Assembly (NCBI GenBank): GCA_020850535.1
Contig: JADZEM010000123.1
Span: forward strand, 62,001-126,000
Origin: Chloroflexota bacterium
GTDB lineage: Bacteria; Chloroflexota; UBA6077; JACCZL01
Reading direction: 5' to 3'
DNA length: 64,000 nt
This document shows, piece after piece, positions 1-9,104 of the stretch (within the stretch, counting starts at the first letter, position 1; every line of letters begins with the position of its first letter). Under the pieces are notes generated by a model. The model had not been told where the DNA came from. It did not search any database and was given only the letters and a program-made list of their open reading frames with translations. The position numbers were made by a program, and so were the translations under genes.

Positions 1-1
1 C

Positions 2-724
2 GGCAATGGCCGTGTCTCCGAGCTGATGTTCCGCTTCAACGAGCTGGCTGACCAGCACCGGTTCGTCGTGGCCTACCCGGACGCGCTGGGCAACCCACCC
101 ACCTGGAACGAGGGGTTCGTCGGACTGCCCGGCGGCCCCTACCGGCCGGACGACATCGGCTTCATCCGCGCGCTGGTCGACCGCGAGGGGCGTGCTCGCT
201 TCCTGGACGCCCGCCGCCTGTTCGTCTGCGGCCACTCCAGCGGCGCGCTGATGACCTACCGGCTCGCGGCCGAAGCCGCCGACCTCTTCGCCGCGGCCGG
301 GGCCGTCGCCGGCTCGGCCGGGTACACCAGGCCGAGCGGCCAGACCCAGACCGTTCAGCAGCCCAGCCGCCCGATCTCGATCGTCCACGTGCACGGCACG
401 GCTGATCCGCTGGTCCCCTACAACGGCGGGGATGGCAACGCCAATCGGAATGGCGACTTCATCTCCGTTGCCGACACCATCAGTTTCTGGGTCAAAGCGA
501 ACCGCTGCACGCCGACGCCCACCACCGAGACGACTGGCCCCGTCCGCCGTGACACCTACGGCGGCGGCGCAGACGGCGCCGAAGTCACCCTCTGGACGCT
601 TGACGGCGGCGGCCACGAGTGGCCTCGTACCACGGCTGCCGTGCGCCGGAACATCCCGACCAGCAGCATGTCGGCCAGCGAGGAGATCTGGGCATTCTTC
701 GCGGCGCACGGCCGGACGGCCTGA
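2..724 (+). CDS. Secreted PHB-depolymerase/feruloyl-esterase-like hydrolase, 5' end missing
   Basis: The reading frame is open from the first base of the window, so the start and any signal peptide lie outside. About 240 residues are visible. They match the alpha/beta-hydrolase family of polyhydroxybutyrate depolymerases and LpqC-type esterases: a segment on finding a bulky substrate (NELADQHRFVVAYPDALG), the nucleophile elbow G-H-S-S-G at nt 230-244, a conserved HVHGTADPLVPYNGG strand carrying the likely catalytic Asp, and a C-terminal GGGHEWP with the catalytic His. The family cleaves extracellular polyesters or feruloyl esters; the real substrate cannot be told from sequence. The gene converges on the sensor kinase at 767-2092, with about 40 bp between the two stops. 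Confidence 0.8.
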   Translation, partial: GNGRVSELMFRFNELADQHRFVVAYPDALGNPPTWNEGFVGLPGGPYRPDDIGFIRALVDREGRARFLDARRLFVCGHSSGALMTYRLAAEAADLFAAAGAVAGSAGYTRPSGQTQTVQQPSRPISIVHVHGTADPLVPYNGGDGNANRNGDFISVADTISFWVKANRCTPTPTTETTGPVRRDTYGGGADGAEVTLWTLDGGGHEWPRTTAAVRRNIPTSSMSASEEIWAFFAAHGRTA

Positions 725-766
725 CGGTGACATCGCCGCGAGGGGCCTCGTGTGCCCCCCAGGCGG

Positions 767-2092
767 TCAAGAGACCGGCGCGAGCGGCTTCGTCGGGCGG
801 GGCTCGGGCGTGTCCTGGCCCGATGTTGGGGCGGCCTCGTCGGGCGCCGGCCCGGCCTGGTGGCTGCCTGACGCTGGCGGGCCATCGCTCAGGGGCAGCA
901 CAAACGCAAACGTCGCGCCCTGCCCCTCGCCCTCCGATTCTGCCATCATCCGGCCGCCCATCATCTCCACCAGCGCCCGTGCGATCGTCAGCCCAACCCC
1001 GGCCCCGCCCATCGCCCGCGAGCGGGACTTGTCCACCCGGTAGAACCGCTCGAAGACGCGCGGCAGATGCTCCGGGGCGATGCCGATCCCGCTGTCCGTC
1101 ACCGTGAAACGCACGGCATCCGGCTCGGCCGCGACGCGCACCACGATCTGCCTCGGCGGCGGCGTGTAGCGCAGCGCGTTGGTGAGCAGGTTCGTCAGCA
1201 CCTGGATCGCCCGCTCGCGGTCCGCCGAGACGAGCGGCAGAGACGGTGGCGTCTCGACGGTGACGGTCAGGCCCAGGGCGGCGGCGTCGCCTTCGACGCG
1301 CTCGACGGCCGGCCGCACGATCTCGGCGGGGGCCGTGGGCCGCACGACGACTGGCAACTGATGCGCCTCAGCTCGTGACAGCTCGTGCAGGTCTTCGACC
1401 AGCCGCCGCAACCGGCCAGCCTCGTCGTGCAGCTTCGCCCAGACCCGGTCAGACGGCGCGATCACGCCGTCGAGCAGCCCTTCGAGATACCCTTCGAGCG
1501 TGGCAATCGGCGTCCGCATCTCGTGAGCCACATCCCCGATCAGCTCCTGCCGCCGCCGCTCAGCATCCTCGACCGCCGTCGCCATCGCGTTGAAGCTGGC
1601 GGCAAGCTGGCGGGTCTCGGTCGCGCCCTCCACGGGGACGCGCTCGTCATAGTGCCCGTCCGCCAGTCGATGGCTCGCGCCGGCCAGCCGGTGAATCGGG
1701 CGGGCGATCCCGCGCGAGACGAAGACGCTGACGACAACCGCCGTGGCGAGCGCCGCACTGCCGGCCACCAGCAGCGAGTCGGCAATCGAGGCGAGGTAGC
1801 TCTCGGTGACGCGCCGCTCCAGCTCGGCAGACATCACGCCGAGCGGCCCCATGCCGGGCGGCTGCTGCGGCCGAGCGAGCTGGCCGCCGGCCCCCGACCC
1901 GGAGCCGGCCCCGGCGTTCGGCCCGAGCGCCGGGCCGCGCCGCGCGTTGGCGATCATGTTGCGCTCGAAGATGCGGGGCGCGGCCACCGTCGCCGCCAGG
2001 TAGAGCGTCGTCAGGCCAACGGCGATCACCAGCAGGTGCGCCAGGAGCAGGCGCGCATGCAGGCCGCGAAACGCCCGTCGCAGCGCGTTCAC
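767..2092 (-). CDS. Membrane sensor histidine kinase, HAMP/HisKA/HATPase
   Basis: This 441-residue protein has a first membrane helix at about residues 15-37, a short Gly/Ala/Pro-rich outer loop, a second helix at about 106-126, a HAMP linker, a dimerisation box DVAHEMRTPIA with phospho-acceptor His190, and a C-terminal ATPase domain with N box (LTNLLTNALRYT), G1 (DSGIGI) and G2 (GGAGVGLTIA). It would autophosphorylate and pass phosphate to the OmpR-type regulator encoded immediately upstream. The GTG start overlaps the regulator's stop by 4 bp (GTGA), indicating translational coupling. The sensed signal is unknown; the outer loop is only about 65 residues, which argues against a large ligand-binding domain. 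The C-terminal 40 residues are Pro/Ala-rich and probably disordered. Confidence 0.93.
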   Translation of the reverse strand: MNALRRAFRGLHARLLLAHLLVIAVGLTTLYLAATVAAPRIFERNMIANARRGPALGPNAGAGSGSGAGGQLARPQQPPGMGPLGVMSAELERRVTESYLASIADSLLVAGSAALATAVVVSVFVSRGIARPIHRLAGASHRLADGHYDERVPVEGATETRQLAASFNAMATAVEDAERRRQELIGDVAHEMRTPIATLEGYLEGLLDGVIAPSDRVWAKLHDEAGRLRRLVEDLHELSRAEAHQLPVVVRPTAPAEIVRPAVERVEGDAAALGLTVTVETPPSLPLVSADRERAIQVLTNLLTNALRYTPPPRQIVVRVAAEPDAVRFTVTDSGIGIAPEHLPRVFERFYRVDKSRSRAMGGAGVGLTIARALVEMMGGRMMAESEGEGQGATFAFVLPLSDGPPASGSHQAGPAPDEAAPTSGQDTPEPRPTKPLAPVS

Positions 2093-2802
2093 GGCGCGCC
2101 CTCCGCCAGCCGATACCCGACGCCTCGGACCGTCTGGACCCAGCGGGGGCGCTGCGGATCGTCCTCCAGCTTGCGGCGCAGGTTCCCGACGTGGACATCT
2201 ACGACATGATCGTCGTAGAACGCGCTGCCCCAGACCCGGTCCAACAGCTGCCCCCGCGTAAAGACGTGGCCCGGGTGCGCCGCGAGGATGGTGAGGATCG
2301 CCAGCTCGCGGGCCGTCAGCGTGACCGGCTCGCCGCGCTTGCAGACCAGATGGCGGGCCGGATCGATGGTCAGCTCGCCGAACTGGAACGGCTCGGGGGG
2401 CGGCGGCTCGGCGGCAGCGCCCGTGCGGGGCCGTCGGAGCATCGCCTGGACGCGCGCCACCAGCTCACGCGGGCTGAACGGCTTGGTCAGGTAGTCGTCC
2501 GCGCCGACAGACAGCCCGACAACCTTGTCCACTTCCTCGGCGCGGGCCGTCAGCATCACGATGTACGCGTCCGAGAACTGGCGGATGCGCCGGCAGACCT
2601 CCAGGCCGTCGAGGCCCGGCAGCATCAGGTCCAGCACCACCAGGTCTGGCTGAGCTTCGCGCGCGAGCGACAGGGCGGCCACGCCGTCGCTGGCCGTGTA
2701 GACCTCGTAGCCCTCCCGTTCGAGGTAGCCTTGCACCAGCTCGACCAGGTTCGCCTCGTCGTCGACGACCAGGATGCGCGTTGCGTCCGCTCGGCCTGCC
2801 AT
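2089..2802 (-). CDS. OmpR/PhoB-family response regulator
   Basis: This 237-residue, two-domain regulator has a receiver domain with acidic pair Asp14-Asp15, phospho-acceptor Asp58 (VVLDLMLPG) and the conserved Lys in LTKPFSPREL, followed by a C-terminal winged-helix DNA-binding domain with typical LTARELAIL and VWG...VDVHVGNLRRKLE motifs. It is the first gene of a two-gene operon with the kinase at 767-2092. The regulon is not evident; the nearest possible targets are the small membrane protein and the DUF5666 protein just beyond its 5' end. The residue pattern PRWVQTVRGVGYRL is the family's C-terminal signature, so the protein is full length. Confidence 0.95.
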   Translation of the reverse strand: MAGRADATRILVVDDEANLVELVQGYLEREGYEVYTASDGVAALSLAREAQPDLVVLDLMLPGLDGLEVCRRIRQFSDAYIVMLTARAEEVDKVVGLSVGADDYLTKPFSPRELVARVQAMLRRPRTGAAAEPPPPEPFQFGELTIDPARHLVCKRGEPVTLTARELAILTILAAHPGHVFTRGQLLDRVWGSAFYDDHVVDVHVGNLRRKLEDDPQRPRWVQTVRGVGYRLAEGAP

Positions 2803-2908
2803 GCCTCCAGTATACGGTGGGGCGGCGGGTCAGTCGGGCAGCTCGGCGTCCGGGTGCATCGGTCGTTACGACCGTCAGCGTCTCCACTTCAAGCACGTTG
2901 CTACCCGG

Positions 2909-3088
2909 ATGATCGTCATCGGGATGGCAGCATTCTCGCTGGCGCTGGTGCTGGCATCGCAGCTGGTGGCCAATGAGATCGTTGGGTTCACGCCGTCACT
3001 GGTGGTCGCCGGGGTGATCGCTGGAATGATTGGCGCGGTCTGGTGGATCATCCCCGTGACCATGAAGGGACGGCGTGCCGCGCGGTAG
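2909..3088 (+). CDS. Small two-helix membrane protein, unknown
   Basis: A 59-residue protein with two hydrophobic stretches (about residues 4-22 and 29-50) separated by a short polar turn, and a basic tail (MKGRRAAR) that should lie in the cytoplasm. I do not recognise a family. The reading frame is open upstream to 2774, but that part is the antisense of the response-regulator start, so the internal ATG at 2909 is preferred; no strong ribosome site precedes it. It sits divergent from the two-component operon and could be a target of it. The existence of the gene rests mainly on its clean transmembrane pattern. Confidence 0.45.
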   Translation: MIVIGMAAFSLALVLASQLVANEIVGFTPSLVVAGVIAGMIGAVWWIIPVTMKGRRAAR

Positions 3089-3224
3089 TACCGTGCATGC
3101 ACGCCGGTGACAGGCGCTCGACTACGACTTCCCGCGACGAGAATCCTTGGCCGCCCGAGCAGTCGCCATGCTAGAACGGTCATGACGGACGTTGCCACCG
3201 GCGTGGCAGCGAGATAGGGAGATC

Positions 3225-3575
3225 ATGGGACGATTCCGAGTGCGGCGGCTCCTGCTGGCGGGTGCGATGGCGTTCAGCGTGGCCGTTGGCGTTGCCGCCG
3301 TGGCCGAGTTTGACGAGATGGGGACGGCGTTCGCCCAGGTGGTGAACCCGAACGGCGAGACCGAGCTGGATGGGGTCGTCGAGGCGATGCCGGCGACGGG
3401 CCTCATCGGGACGTGGCAGGTGAGCGGTCGGACCGTGGTGGTGACGGACGCCACCGAGATCGATCAGGAAGAGGGACCGCTGGCGGTCGGTGCGCTGGTC
3501 GAGGTGGAGGGCAAGGAGCAGCCAGACGGCTCGATCCTGGCGCGCGATCTCGAAGTCGAGGACGAAGACGACTAG
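3225..3575 (+). CDS. Exported DUF5666-like protein
   Basis: This 116-residue protein starts at the ATG at 3225, preceded by an AGGGAG ribosome site 3 nt upstream. An N-terminal signal peptide (MGRFRVRRLLLAGAMAFSVA, then cleavage near AFAQ) indicates export. The mature part has the beta-rich pattern of DUF5666: a strand ending in GTWQVSGRTVVV, a threonine in VTDATEI, then GALVEVEGKEQPDGSILARDLEV, which resembles an OB fold. The tail is very acidic (EDEDD). The family is common in secreted proteins of soil bacteria and has no agreed function. The gene stands alone, convergent with the FecR-domain gene. Confidence 0.7.
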   Translation: MGRFRVRRLLLAGAMAFSVAVGVAAVAEFDEMGTAFAQVVNPNGETELDGVVEAMPATGLIGTWQVSGRTVVVTDATEIDQEEGPLAVGALVEVEGKEQPDGSILARDLEVEDEDD

Positions 3576-3662
3576 CCGGCCGACTCGCGCCACCGGGCCG
3601 CAAGCTCCATTGCGCGAGCGCTCCGGCCAGTCCGGCCGACAGGCACGAGGTCTGGCCGCTGA

Positions 3663-5402
3663 CTAGCTGGTCGGGGGCTCCAGGCAGGGCGTGAACTCCT
3701 GGCGGATGTACTGATGGTTGGTGGCGGATCCGCCGCTCAGGACCAGCTCGACGTCGATCCGCTCGGCGATGCTCGGAATGGTGACGCTGCCGGAGAAGAA
3801 GCCTGCGCCGGTGGCGTCGGTGCGGAGCGTCCCCACGTGATGGTGGTCGCCAGCCGATCCGCCGCCGGCATCGACGTAGACATCGTAGGTCGTGTCCGCT
3901 GGCGCTCCCGTCAGCGAGGCTTCGACGCGCACCGCGACGCCGCCTGACACGCTCTGGGTGTAGGCGGCAGCGGCGCCACTGCCGATGGACGCCAGCTCGC
4001 GCGCCAACGGCCCGCTGCAAGATGGCAGGGCCGTGCTGGTCGGCGTGCTGGTGATGGTGGGCGCGGCTGTACTGGTGGCCGTGGCCGTTGCCGTGCTGGT
4101 CGCGGTGGCCGTTCGGGTGGCGGTGGCTGTGCTGGTGGCAGTGGCCGTGCTGGTGGCCGATGGCACGGGCGTCAGGGTACTGGTCGGTGTTGGAGAGCCT
4201 GTCGCCGTGGCCGTCGGCGTCCGCGTGCTGGTCGGCAGCGGCGCGGTTGGCGTACGGGTTGCCGTACTGGTCGGCGTCCGGGTGCTGGTCGGCGGCACAG
4301 CGATCGCAGTGCTGGTTGCCGTCGCGGTCGGCGTCGGGACGGTCGTCCCGATCACCCCGACCGTCCCCGTGGGCGTCGGGACGCCGCTCCGGACCACCTC
4401 CACGCCCGTGCCCGCGCCGTACGATCCGGTCAGCGGCTGGCTGACGATGATCGAGCCGAAGCCGACGACGATGCCGGTCTCCGAGGCGGGCGGCGTGCCG
4501 ATCTGGATCAGGTCGCCAATGGCGAAGCCAGCCGTGGACGCGACGTCCAGGCGGACGGTGCCGCTGGGCGCGGCGGCGATCAGGAACGTCCTGCCAGCCT
4601 GCGGTTGTTGTGGGGTGTCGCGCTCCTGCTGCTCGCGCTCCTGGTTCTGGGAGCCGTGCTGCGGCGCGGTGTACGAGCCGGTTCCGATGCCCGGGTTGTC
4701 GGTGCCCGTCGGGTTACCGCTGGTGGTCGCCTCGGTCACGGCGTTGTACAGCGAGCCGGCCGCGTCAAACCTGCTGTCGACGATGTCGCCGCGCGAGGTG
4801 CTGGTCCGCTTCTCGCCGCGCCGTAGCTGCATCCCGGCGCGCGGAAAATCGACGATCCCTTCGCCAACAGCCAGCGTCACGTCCCCGGATGGATCGACAT
4901 GGTGGCCGAAGACGGTCCCACGCACCACCGCCACCGAGCCGCCGGCCTCGATGCGGTACGAGGAGCCGGGTGACGAGAGGGTGACCACGCGATGGACGGT
5001 GGTGCCGACGACGCTTTCGATGGTGATAGTGGTGACCTGCCCCTGACGGGCCAGGTCACGCAGGACGATGGTCGTGTCCGCGCCAAGCTCCAGCTCGGAC
5101 CCCTCGAAGAAGGTGACGAGCGCGGCGGCGCGCCCAACCGTGGCGATCTGGTCGCCCTCGGCGAGCGCGAGTCCGCTGCCGGCCGGCGAGACGGGCGTCC
5201 CATCCGCCCGCAGCACGCCGACCGAGCCGCGCAGGACCGTCAAGGTCGCCCCGGCTGCGATCTGCGCGCGGGCCAGCCCGGCCGCCGTCTGGGCCGTGCC
5301 AAGGAGGCCCGCAGCCGCAACGGCAAGCAGGATCAACAGCCTGACCCCGATCAGACCGGCGCGCCCCGAGGCCCGAAGCCCCCGCTTCAAGCTGCCCCCC
5401 AC
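3663..5402 (-). CDS. FecR-domain secreted protein with Thr-Pro linker
   Basis: This 579-residue protein has four parts. The first is an N-terminal hydrophobic signal or anchor (about residues 18-45). The second is a FecR-like domain of about 150 residues with the typical GSV.VLRADG...GLALAEGDQIATVGRAAALV.F.DGSELELG pattern and a second GGSVAVVRGTVFGH strand. The third is a long region ending in about 90 residues of TPT/TAT repeats. The last is a small C-terminal domain with a Cys near each end (LPSCSGPL and FTPCLEPPTS). FecR domains serve in anti-sigma factors, but stand-alone secreted versions like this are common surface proteins. The low-complexity linker suggests projection from the cell wall. 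No sigma factor gene is adjacent, so a signalling role is not supported. Confidence 0.75.
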   Translation of the reverse strand: MGGSLKRGLRASGRAGLIGVRLLILLAVAAAGLLGTAQTAAGLARAQIAAGATLTVLRGSVGVLRADGTPVSPAGSGLALAEGDQIATVGRAAALVTFFEGSELELGADTTIVLRDLARQGQVTTITIESVVGTTVHRVVTLSSPGSSYRIEAGGSVAVVRGTVFGHHVDPSGDVTLAVGEGIVDFPRAGMQLRRGEKRTSTSRGDIVDSRFDAAGSLYNAVTEATTSGNPTGTDNPGIGTGSYTAPQHGSQNQEREQQERDTPQQPQAGRTFLIAAAPSGTVRLDVASTAGFAIGDLIQIGTPPASETGIVVGFGSIIVSQPLTGSYGAGTGVEVVRSGVPTPTGTVGVIGTTVPTPTATATSTAIAVPPTSTRTPTSTATRTPTAPLPTSTRTPTATATGSPTPTSTLTPVPSATSTATATSTATATRTATATSTATATATSTAAPTITSTPTSTALPSCSGPLARELASIGSGAAAAYTQSVSGGVAVRVEASLTGAPADTTYDVYVDAGGGSAGDHHHVGTLRTDATGAGFFSGSVTIPSIAERIDVELVLSGGSATNHQYIRQEFTPCLEPPTS

Positions 5403-6162
5403 TCTTCGACGCCGCCCCCGAAGGGCGTGCCGCGCTACTCACAACTCCGTCGTGTGCCGTCCATCAAGAACGGACGAGCCAACACAACGGCCAGCGCGAC
5501 CAGCCCCCGAAGAGCGTCCACGCACAGCTGCTTCCCGCACTGTACTCGATTGTGCGCCCCGGCGCGAGGCCGCTGCGCCCCCTTCGGTTGCGATTCGGTG
5601 GAGATCGCCGTCAACCCGGGCCCACCGGGGGCGACTGGCCCACCGTGGGGTGATGCCCGCGCCATCGTAGCATCCTGACGGAAGCATGACGATACCCCGT
5701 CTTCGGTACTGTGGTACAGGGGTCGGCGGGCCGATCGGGGCGGCCGGCGCCGACAGATCGCCCGAGAGAAAAGGCCGAGCCCGTGGGATCAGGCCCGGCC
5801 GGCGCCGAGGAGGGGGGCATCCCACCGGTCGGCGCTGCCAGCGTACACGGTGTCGGGAGCCACACCAAGTGACACGTTGGTCCCGACCGCCAGAGCACGC
5901 CCTGCCCTGCCAGAGCGCCCGCGTGAGAGCTGGCGCTCGTCCCGTCCGCGGCCCTTCGGACGGAACGGCACAATGGGAGAGAAGCGGAAAGGCGGCATCG
6001 TCGCCGCCCGCACTCCCGGCGCTGTCAGCAAGGCCACCAGCTGCCTTGGGGGGACTACCCCACGCCAGACTTACCCGCCGATTCTATTATCGACGATATT
6101 CACCCGGCGTACATCTCCTGGCTGGTAGAGGTTTGGTTACCGCAACGCCTGATCGAGAGATA
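5403..6162. other. Gene-poor stretch without a convincing coding region
   Basis: About 760 bp between the FecR-protein gene and the putative small RNA. Open frames here lack ribosome sites and family features. One minus-strand frame (5435-5665) ends in a short hydrophobic stretch reminiscent of the start of acyltransferase-3 proteins, but it stops after about 30 residues. GC-rich inverted repeats lie near 5740-5815. The promoter of the FecR-protein gene must lie in its right part. Confidence 0.5.
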
Positions 6163-6168
6163 TATAAT
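6163..6168 (+). promoter_or_regulatory. Consensus -10 box (TATAAT)
   Basis: A perfect TATAAT sits in a locally AT-rich patch within otherwise very GC-rich DNA. It is placed to drive a plus-strand transcript that begins near 6175 and would end at the terminator at 6276-6308. No good -35 box at the ideal distance is evident. Confidence 0.5.
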
Positions 6169-6174
6169 TCGTGT

Positions 6175-6308
6175 TAGAAAATGGGAACAACCGCCAAAAG
6201 GTGACCGCTGGAACGGTTCGTGCTACACAATACGGTCAGGAAGCAGTGGTCACCAGCCGCCGCATCCGCCCTCGCAGCCCGCGTACGTGTCAGGTGCGCG
6301 GGCTTTTC
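6175..6308 (+). ncRNA. Candidate small structured RNA with own promoter and terminator
   Basis: No protein gene lies on this strand between the TATAAT box and a strong rho-independent terminator. The interval of about 130 nt can fold: GGTGACCGCT near 6200 pairs with AGTGGTCACC near 6245-6254, enclosing a loop that contains GGTCAGG followed by AAGCAG. Those two motifs also occur, in that order, around the apical loop of bacterial SRP (4.5S) RNA, but here the intervening GNRA tetraloop segment is missing, so an SRP assignment is doubtful. The unit could also be a leader or antisense RNA to feoC, whose 3' end it overlaps. Confidence 0.35.
6276..6308 (+). terminator. Rho-independent terminator, plus strand
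   Basis: The stem AGCCCGCG / CGCGGGCT (6276-6283 with 6297-6304) is followed directly by a T run (TTTTCT in all). It points along the plus strand, away from feoC, and lies over the last codons of feoC. It implies a plus-strand transcript entering from the left. Confidence 0.65.
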
Positions 6309-6583
6309 TCTGCCTGGTTTCTGGTGGACGACGCTGACAGCGCCGTCCGGCCGTGCGCCGTCAGCGTCCACAGGCGGGCCTGGGCCGGCGTGCAGGCTGC
6401 TGCGATGGGGCAGCTTTCGCAGGGCGAGGCGCACGGCATGGCGAGGGGCGCGAGGTACCCGCGACGCTGGAGATCGTCCAGCATCGGGCCGAGCAGCCGT
6501 ATGCTGACCCCCAGCGAGCGGGCAAGCTCGTCCGGGCGGGTCACCCGCCCGTCGGCCAGCGACTGGAGCACCTGTCGGAGCAT
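6290..6583 (-). CDS. feoC: FeoC-like winged-helix protein
   Basis: A 97-residue protein, last gene of the feo operon. The N-terminal half is a winged-helix (LRQVLQSLADG..TRPDELARSLGVS...LDDLQRRGYL). It is followed by four cysteines in the order C-x4-C-x2-C-x5-C (CASPCESCPIAAAC), the arrangement that binds an iron-sulphur cluster in FeoC proteins. FeoC modulates FeoB stability or feo transcription in response to iron or oxygen. It lies 3 bp downstream of feoB, so it is cotranscribed. The C-terminal tail overlaps a terminator on the opposite strand. Confidence 0.8.
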   Translation of the reverse strand: MLRQVLQSLADGRVTRPDELARSLGVSIRLLGPMLDDLQRRGYLAPLAMPCASPCESCPIAAACTPAQARLWTLTAHGRTALSASSTRNQAEKSPRT

Positions 6584-6586
6584 GAC

Positions 6587-8656
6587 TCAGCCTCCCAGCC
6601 CGAACAGCGACAGCCCCTGATAGAGCAGCAGCCCTGCCAGCAGCGAGATCGACAGCGAGAGGCCGAGACTGAAGAGGGTCCAGCGCACGCTCTGACTCTC
6701 GCGGTAGATCATCGTGACGGTCGCCATGCAGGGGATGAACAGCATCTGCATCGCCAGGTAAGCCACCGCCCCGGCGACGGACACCTGCTCGGCCATCTGC
6801 TCGGCCAGGCCGACGCCTTCCTCACCGGCGCCGTAGAGCACGCCCAGCACGGCGATGGCGTTCTCCTTGGCCGGGAAGCTCGCCAGCAGCGCCACGATCA
6901 TCCGCCAGTCCATCCCCATGAGCTGGCCGAACGGCTCGACGGCCTGCCCGAACATCCCGAGCACGCTCTCTTCGACCTCTGACCCTGGGAAGCTGCTGAG
7001 CGCCCAGACGGCGATGGACAGGACGACAATCGGGCCGGCGGCCTTGCCCAGGAACTCGCGGACGTTGTTCCAGACGAACAGCCCGATGGTGCGCGCGTTG
7101 GGCAGGTGATAGAGCGGCAACTCCATGATCAGGGCCAGTTGCTCACCACGGAACAACAGCCGGTGCAGCACCACGCCCAGGACGCTGAGCACGACCAGGT
7201 TCAGCGCCACCAATCCGGCGGCCACCAGCGGCGCGGCGTCGGAGAAGAAGGCCGGGACCAGGAACGCGAGGACGGCGAACCGCGCCGCGCACGGCACGAA
7301 CGGCGCGAGCACAATCGTCAGCAGGCGGCTCGACCGGCTCTCGAGCACCCGTGTGCCCATGATGGCCGGCACGTTGCAGCCGAACCCGAGCACCAGCGGC
7401 AGGACGCTCTTCCCGTGGAGGCCCATCGCGTGCATGCACCGGTCCATCACGTAGGCCACCCGCGCCAGGTAGCCGGTGTCCTCAAGCACGCCAAGCGCCG
7501 CGAAGAAGACCACCAGGACCGGCAGGAACGTCAGGACCGTTCCAGCCCCCCCGAGCACGCCATCGATGAGGAAGCTGGCAAGCCAGGCCGGCTGCAAGCC
7601 CATGTCGTCACGGATCCACCCGCTGAGCCCATCGACCACGGTCACTTCGAGCCACTCCTGGAGCGGCGCGGCCAGCGTGAACGTCAGCCAGTACACCAGG
7701 CTGAGCATGCCCAGCAGCATTGCGAGGCCGAGGAATGGATGGGTTGCCACGCGGTCCACCCGCTCGGTCAGCGAGGCGGCGGCAGTCGCGGGCTGGACCG
7801 TCGCGGCGCGGGCCACCTCCTCGATCCAGGCGTAACGCGCACCGGCGATGTCGAGCATCGCGCCGGGGTGCTGCCCGAGCCGCGTCTGAATATCGTCCCA
7901 GGCGGCGGTGGTAAGCCAGCCGGGCGCTCGATCCGTCAGGTCACGGTCGCCTTCGAGCAGCTTCAGCGCGACCCATCCTGTCGAGTACGGCGCGGGCACC
8001 GAGCCGTTCAGCGAGGTCTCAATCGCCTGCACGGCTTCTGCATGCGGGAGGGTCAGCAGGGGCCGTCGGGGGGCAACGGTCGCGCGGCCATCGACGACCT
8101 GTGCGACCGTCTCCACCAGGCGTTCGATGCCGTCGCCGCGCGTCGCGATCATCGGCACCACGGGCAGGCCCAGCTCGGCCTCCAGCCGGCTGGCGTCGAT
8201 CTGGAGCCCATGGTTCGCGGCGACGTCCAGCATGTTGAGCGCCAGCACGACCGGTGACGGCAGCGCCAGCAGCTCGGCCAGGAGGTAGAGGTTGCGCTCC
8301 AGCGCTGTCGCATCAGTGACGAGGACAATCGCGTCGGGACGCGCTTCCAGAATGTAGTCCCGTGCGACCAGCTCCTCGGCTGAGCTTGCGCTCAAGCTAT
8401 AGGTACCCGGCAGATCCACCAGCTCGAGCACGAGGCCGTTGCGCTCCAGCGTGCCGGTTCGCCGCTCGATGGTCTTGCCGGGCCAGTTGCCGACGTGCTG
8501 GCGCAGGCCGGTCAGCGCGTTGAAGACGGTGGACTTGCCGACGTTCGGCTGGCCGGCGATGGCGACCGAGATCGTGCTGGACCGCCGATTGAGCAGCCCG
8601 AGACCGCCCGACCGGCTGGGCGCACGAATGTCACCGTGCTGGCTATGGCATCCCAT
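6587..8656 (-). CDS. feoB: Ferrous iron transport protein B
   Basis: This 689-residue protein has an N-terminal G domain with G1 GQPNVGKST (residues 35-43), G3 DLPGTYSL and G4-like NMLD, a helical spacer, then two Gate domains with many membrane helices, including [29 protein letters not shown] and the conserved [13 protein letters not shown]. It imports Fe2+ across the cytoplasmic membrane. The frame is open to 8707, but the ATG at 8656 has a strong GGAGGGG site and overlaps the feoA stop by 14 bp, as is usual for coupled feo genes. Length is slightly below the E. coli protein. Confidence 0.95.
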   Translation of the reverse strand: MGCHSQHGDIRAPSRSGGLGLLNRRSSTISVAIAGQPNVGKSTVFNALTGLRQHVGNWPGKTIERRTGTLERNGLVLELVDLPGTYSLSASSAEELVARDYILEARPDAIVLVTDATALERNLYLLAELLALPSPVVLALNMLDVAANHGLQIDASRLEAELGLPVVPMIATRGDGIERLVETVAQVVDGRATVAPRRPLLTLPHAEAVQAIETSLNGSVPAPYSTGWVALKLLEGDRDLTDRAPGWLTTAAWDDIQTRLGQHPGAMLDIAGARYAWIEEVARAATVQPATAAASLTERVDRVATHPFLGLAMLLGMLSLVYWLTFTLAAPLQEWLEVTVVDGLSGWIRDDMGLQPAWLASFLIDGVLGGAGTVLTFLPVLVVFFAALGVLEDTGYLARVAYVMDRCMHAMGLHGKSVLPLVLGFGCNVPAIMGTRVLESRSSRLLTIVLAPFVPCAARFAVLAFLVPAFFSDAAPLVAAGLVALNLVVLSVLGVVLHRLLFRGEQLALIMELPLYHLPNARTIGLFVWNNVREFLGKAAGPIVVLSIAVWALSSFPGSEVEESVLGMFGQAVEPFGQLMGMDWRMIVALLASFPAKENAIAVLGVLYGAGEEGVGLAEQMAEQVSVAGAVAYLAMQMLFIPCMATVTMIYRESQSVRWTLFSLGLSLSISLLAGLLLYQGLSLFGLGG

Positions 8657-8897
8657 GGCACGCCCCCTCCAGAAGAATCCCAGCGGCGACTTCCCGTGCC
8701 AGGGCAACCCGCGTGTTGCGAACGAGCACGATCATCGGGCCGTGGCTCGCGTTCCGAAGCATCTGCACCTCCGTCCCGATCGAGAAGCCGAGCGCGGAGA
8801 GCCGCGACAACGCGCCATGCTCGCCGGTGATCCCGCTGACGACGCCTCGTTCGCCGACGACAAGCTGGGTGAGGAAGTCCTGGGCTGGTCCACTCAT
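8643..8897 (-). CDS. feoA: Ferrous iron transport protein A (SH3-like)
   Basis: An 84-residue small cytoplasmic protein with the FeoA SH3-like pattern: [27 protein letters not shown], then the strand [27 protein letters not shown]. It is needed for full FeoB activity. The start is set by an AGGAGG site a few bases upstream. It is the first gene of feoA-feoB-feoC, and a palindrome about 70-85 bp upstream may be the metal-regulated operator. Confidence 0.92.
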   Translation of the reverse strand: MSGPAQDFLTQLVVGERGVVSGITGEHGALSRLSALGFSIGTEVQMLRNASHGPMIVLVRNTRVALAREVAAGILLEGACHGMP

Positions 8898-8966
8898 AGG
8901 GGGCCTCCTGTCGAGCCGAGCGGCTCGATGCTCGAATGCGGAGTGAGGAATGGGTTACACTGTGTC

Positions 8967-8980
8967 TTAGCTCTTACTAA
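8967..8980 (-). promoter_or_regulatory. Inverted repeat upstream of feoA, possible metal-regulator site
   Basis: TTAG-N6-CTAA lies in an AT-rich patch about 70 bp before feoA. Sites of DtxR/IdeR-type iron repressors have TTAGG...CCTAA arms, so an iron-responsive operator is plausible. The half-sites are short, and no regulator gene is seen nearby. Confidence 0.35.
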
Positions 8981-9104
8981 TCTGCTGTGGCGCGATGTGG
9001 TTCGGTCCTGTGTGGGGTGGGGTTAGGGAGCGGACGCCTACGCCGCGACGACGAAAGCGACGATCGGGTGGGTCGGACACCGGCCCCCAAAACGGAGGCT
9101 GGTG

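Noticed and set aside
3663-5402. Anti-sigma factor of the FecR signalling type
   Set aside because: No ECF sigma factor next to it and no cytoplasmic sigma-binding domain; the FecR domain is extracellular with a Thr-Pro linker.
5435-5665. Start of an acyltransferase-3 protein (VDALRGLVALAVVLARP)
   Set aside because: Only about 30 residues fit and there is no ribosome site; too little to call even a pseudogene.
6200-6260. 4.5S/SRP RNA gene
   Set aside because: GGTCAGG and AAGCAG are present, but the GNRA tetraloop segment between them is missing; kept only as an unnamed RNA candidate.
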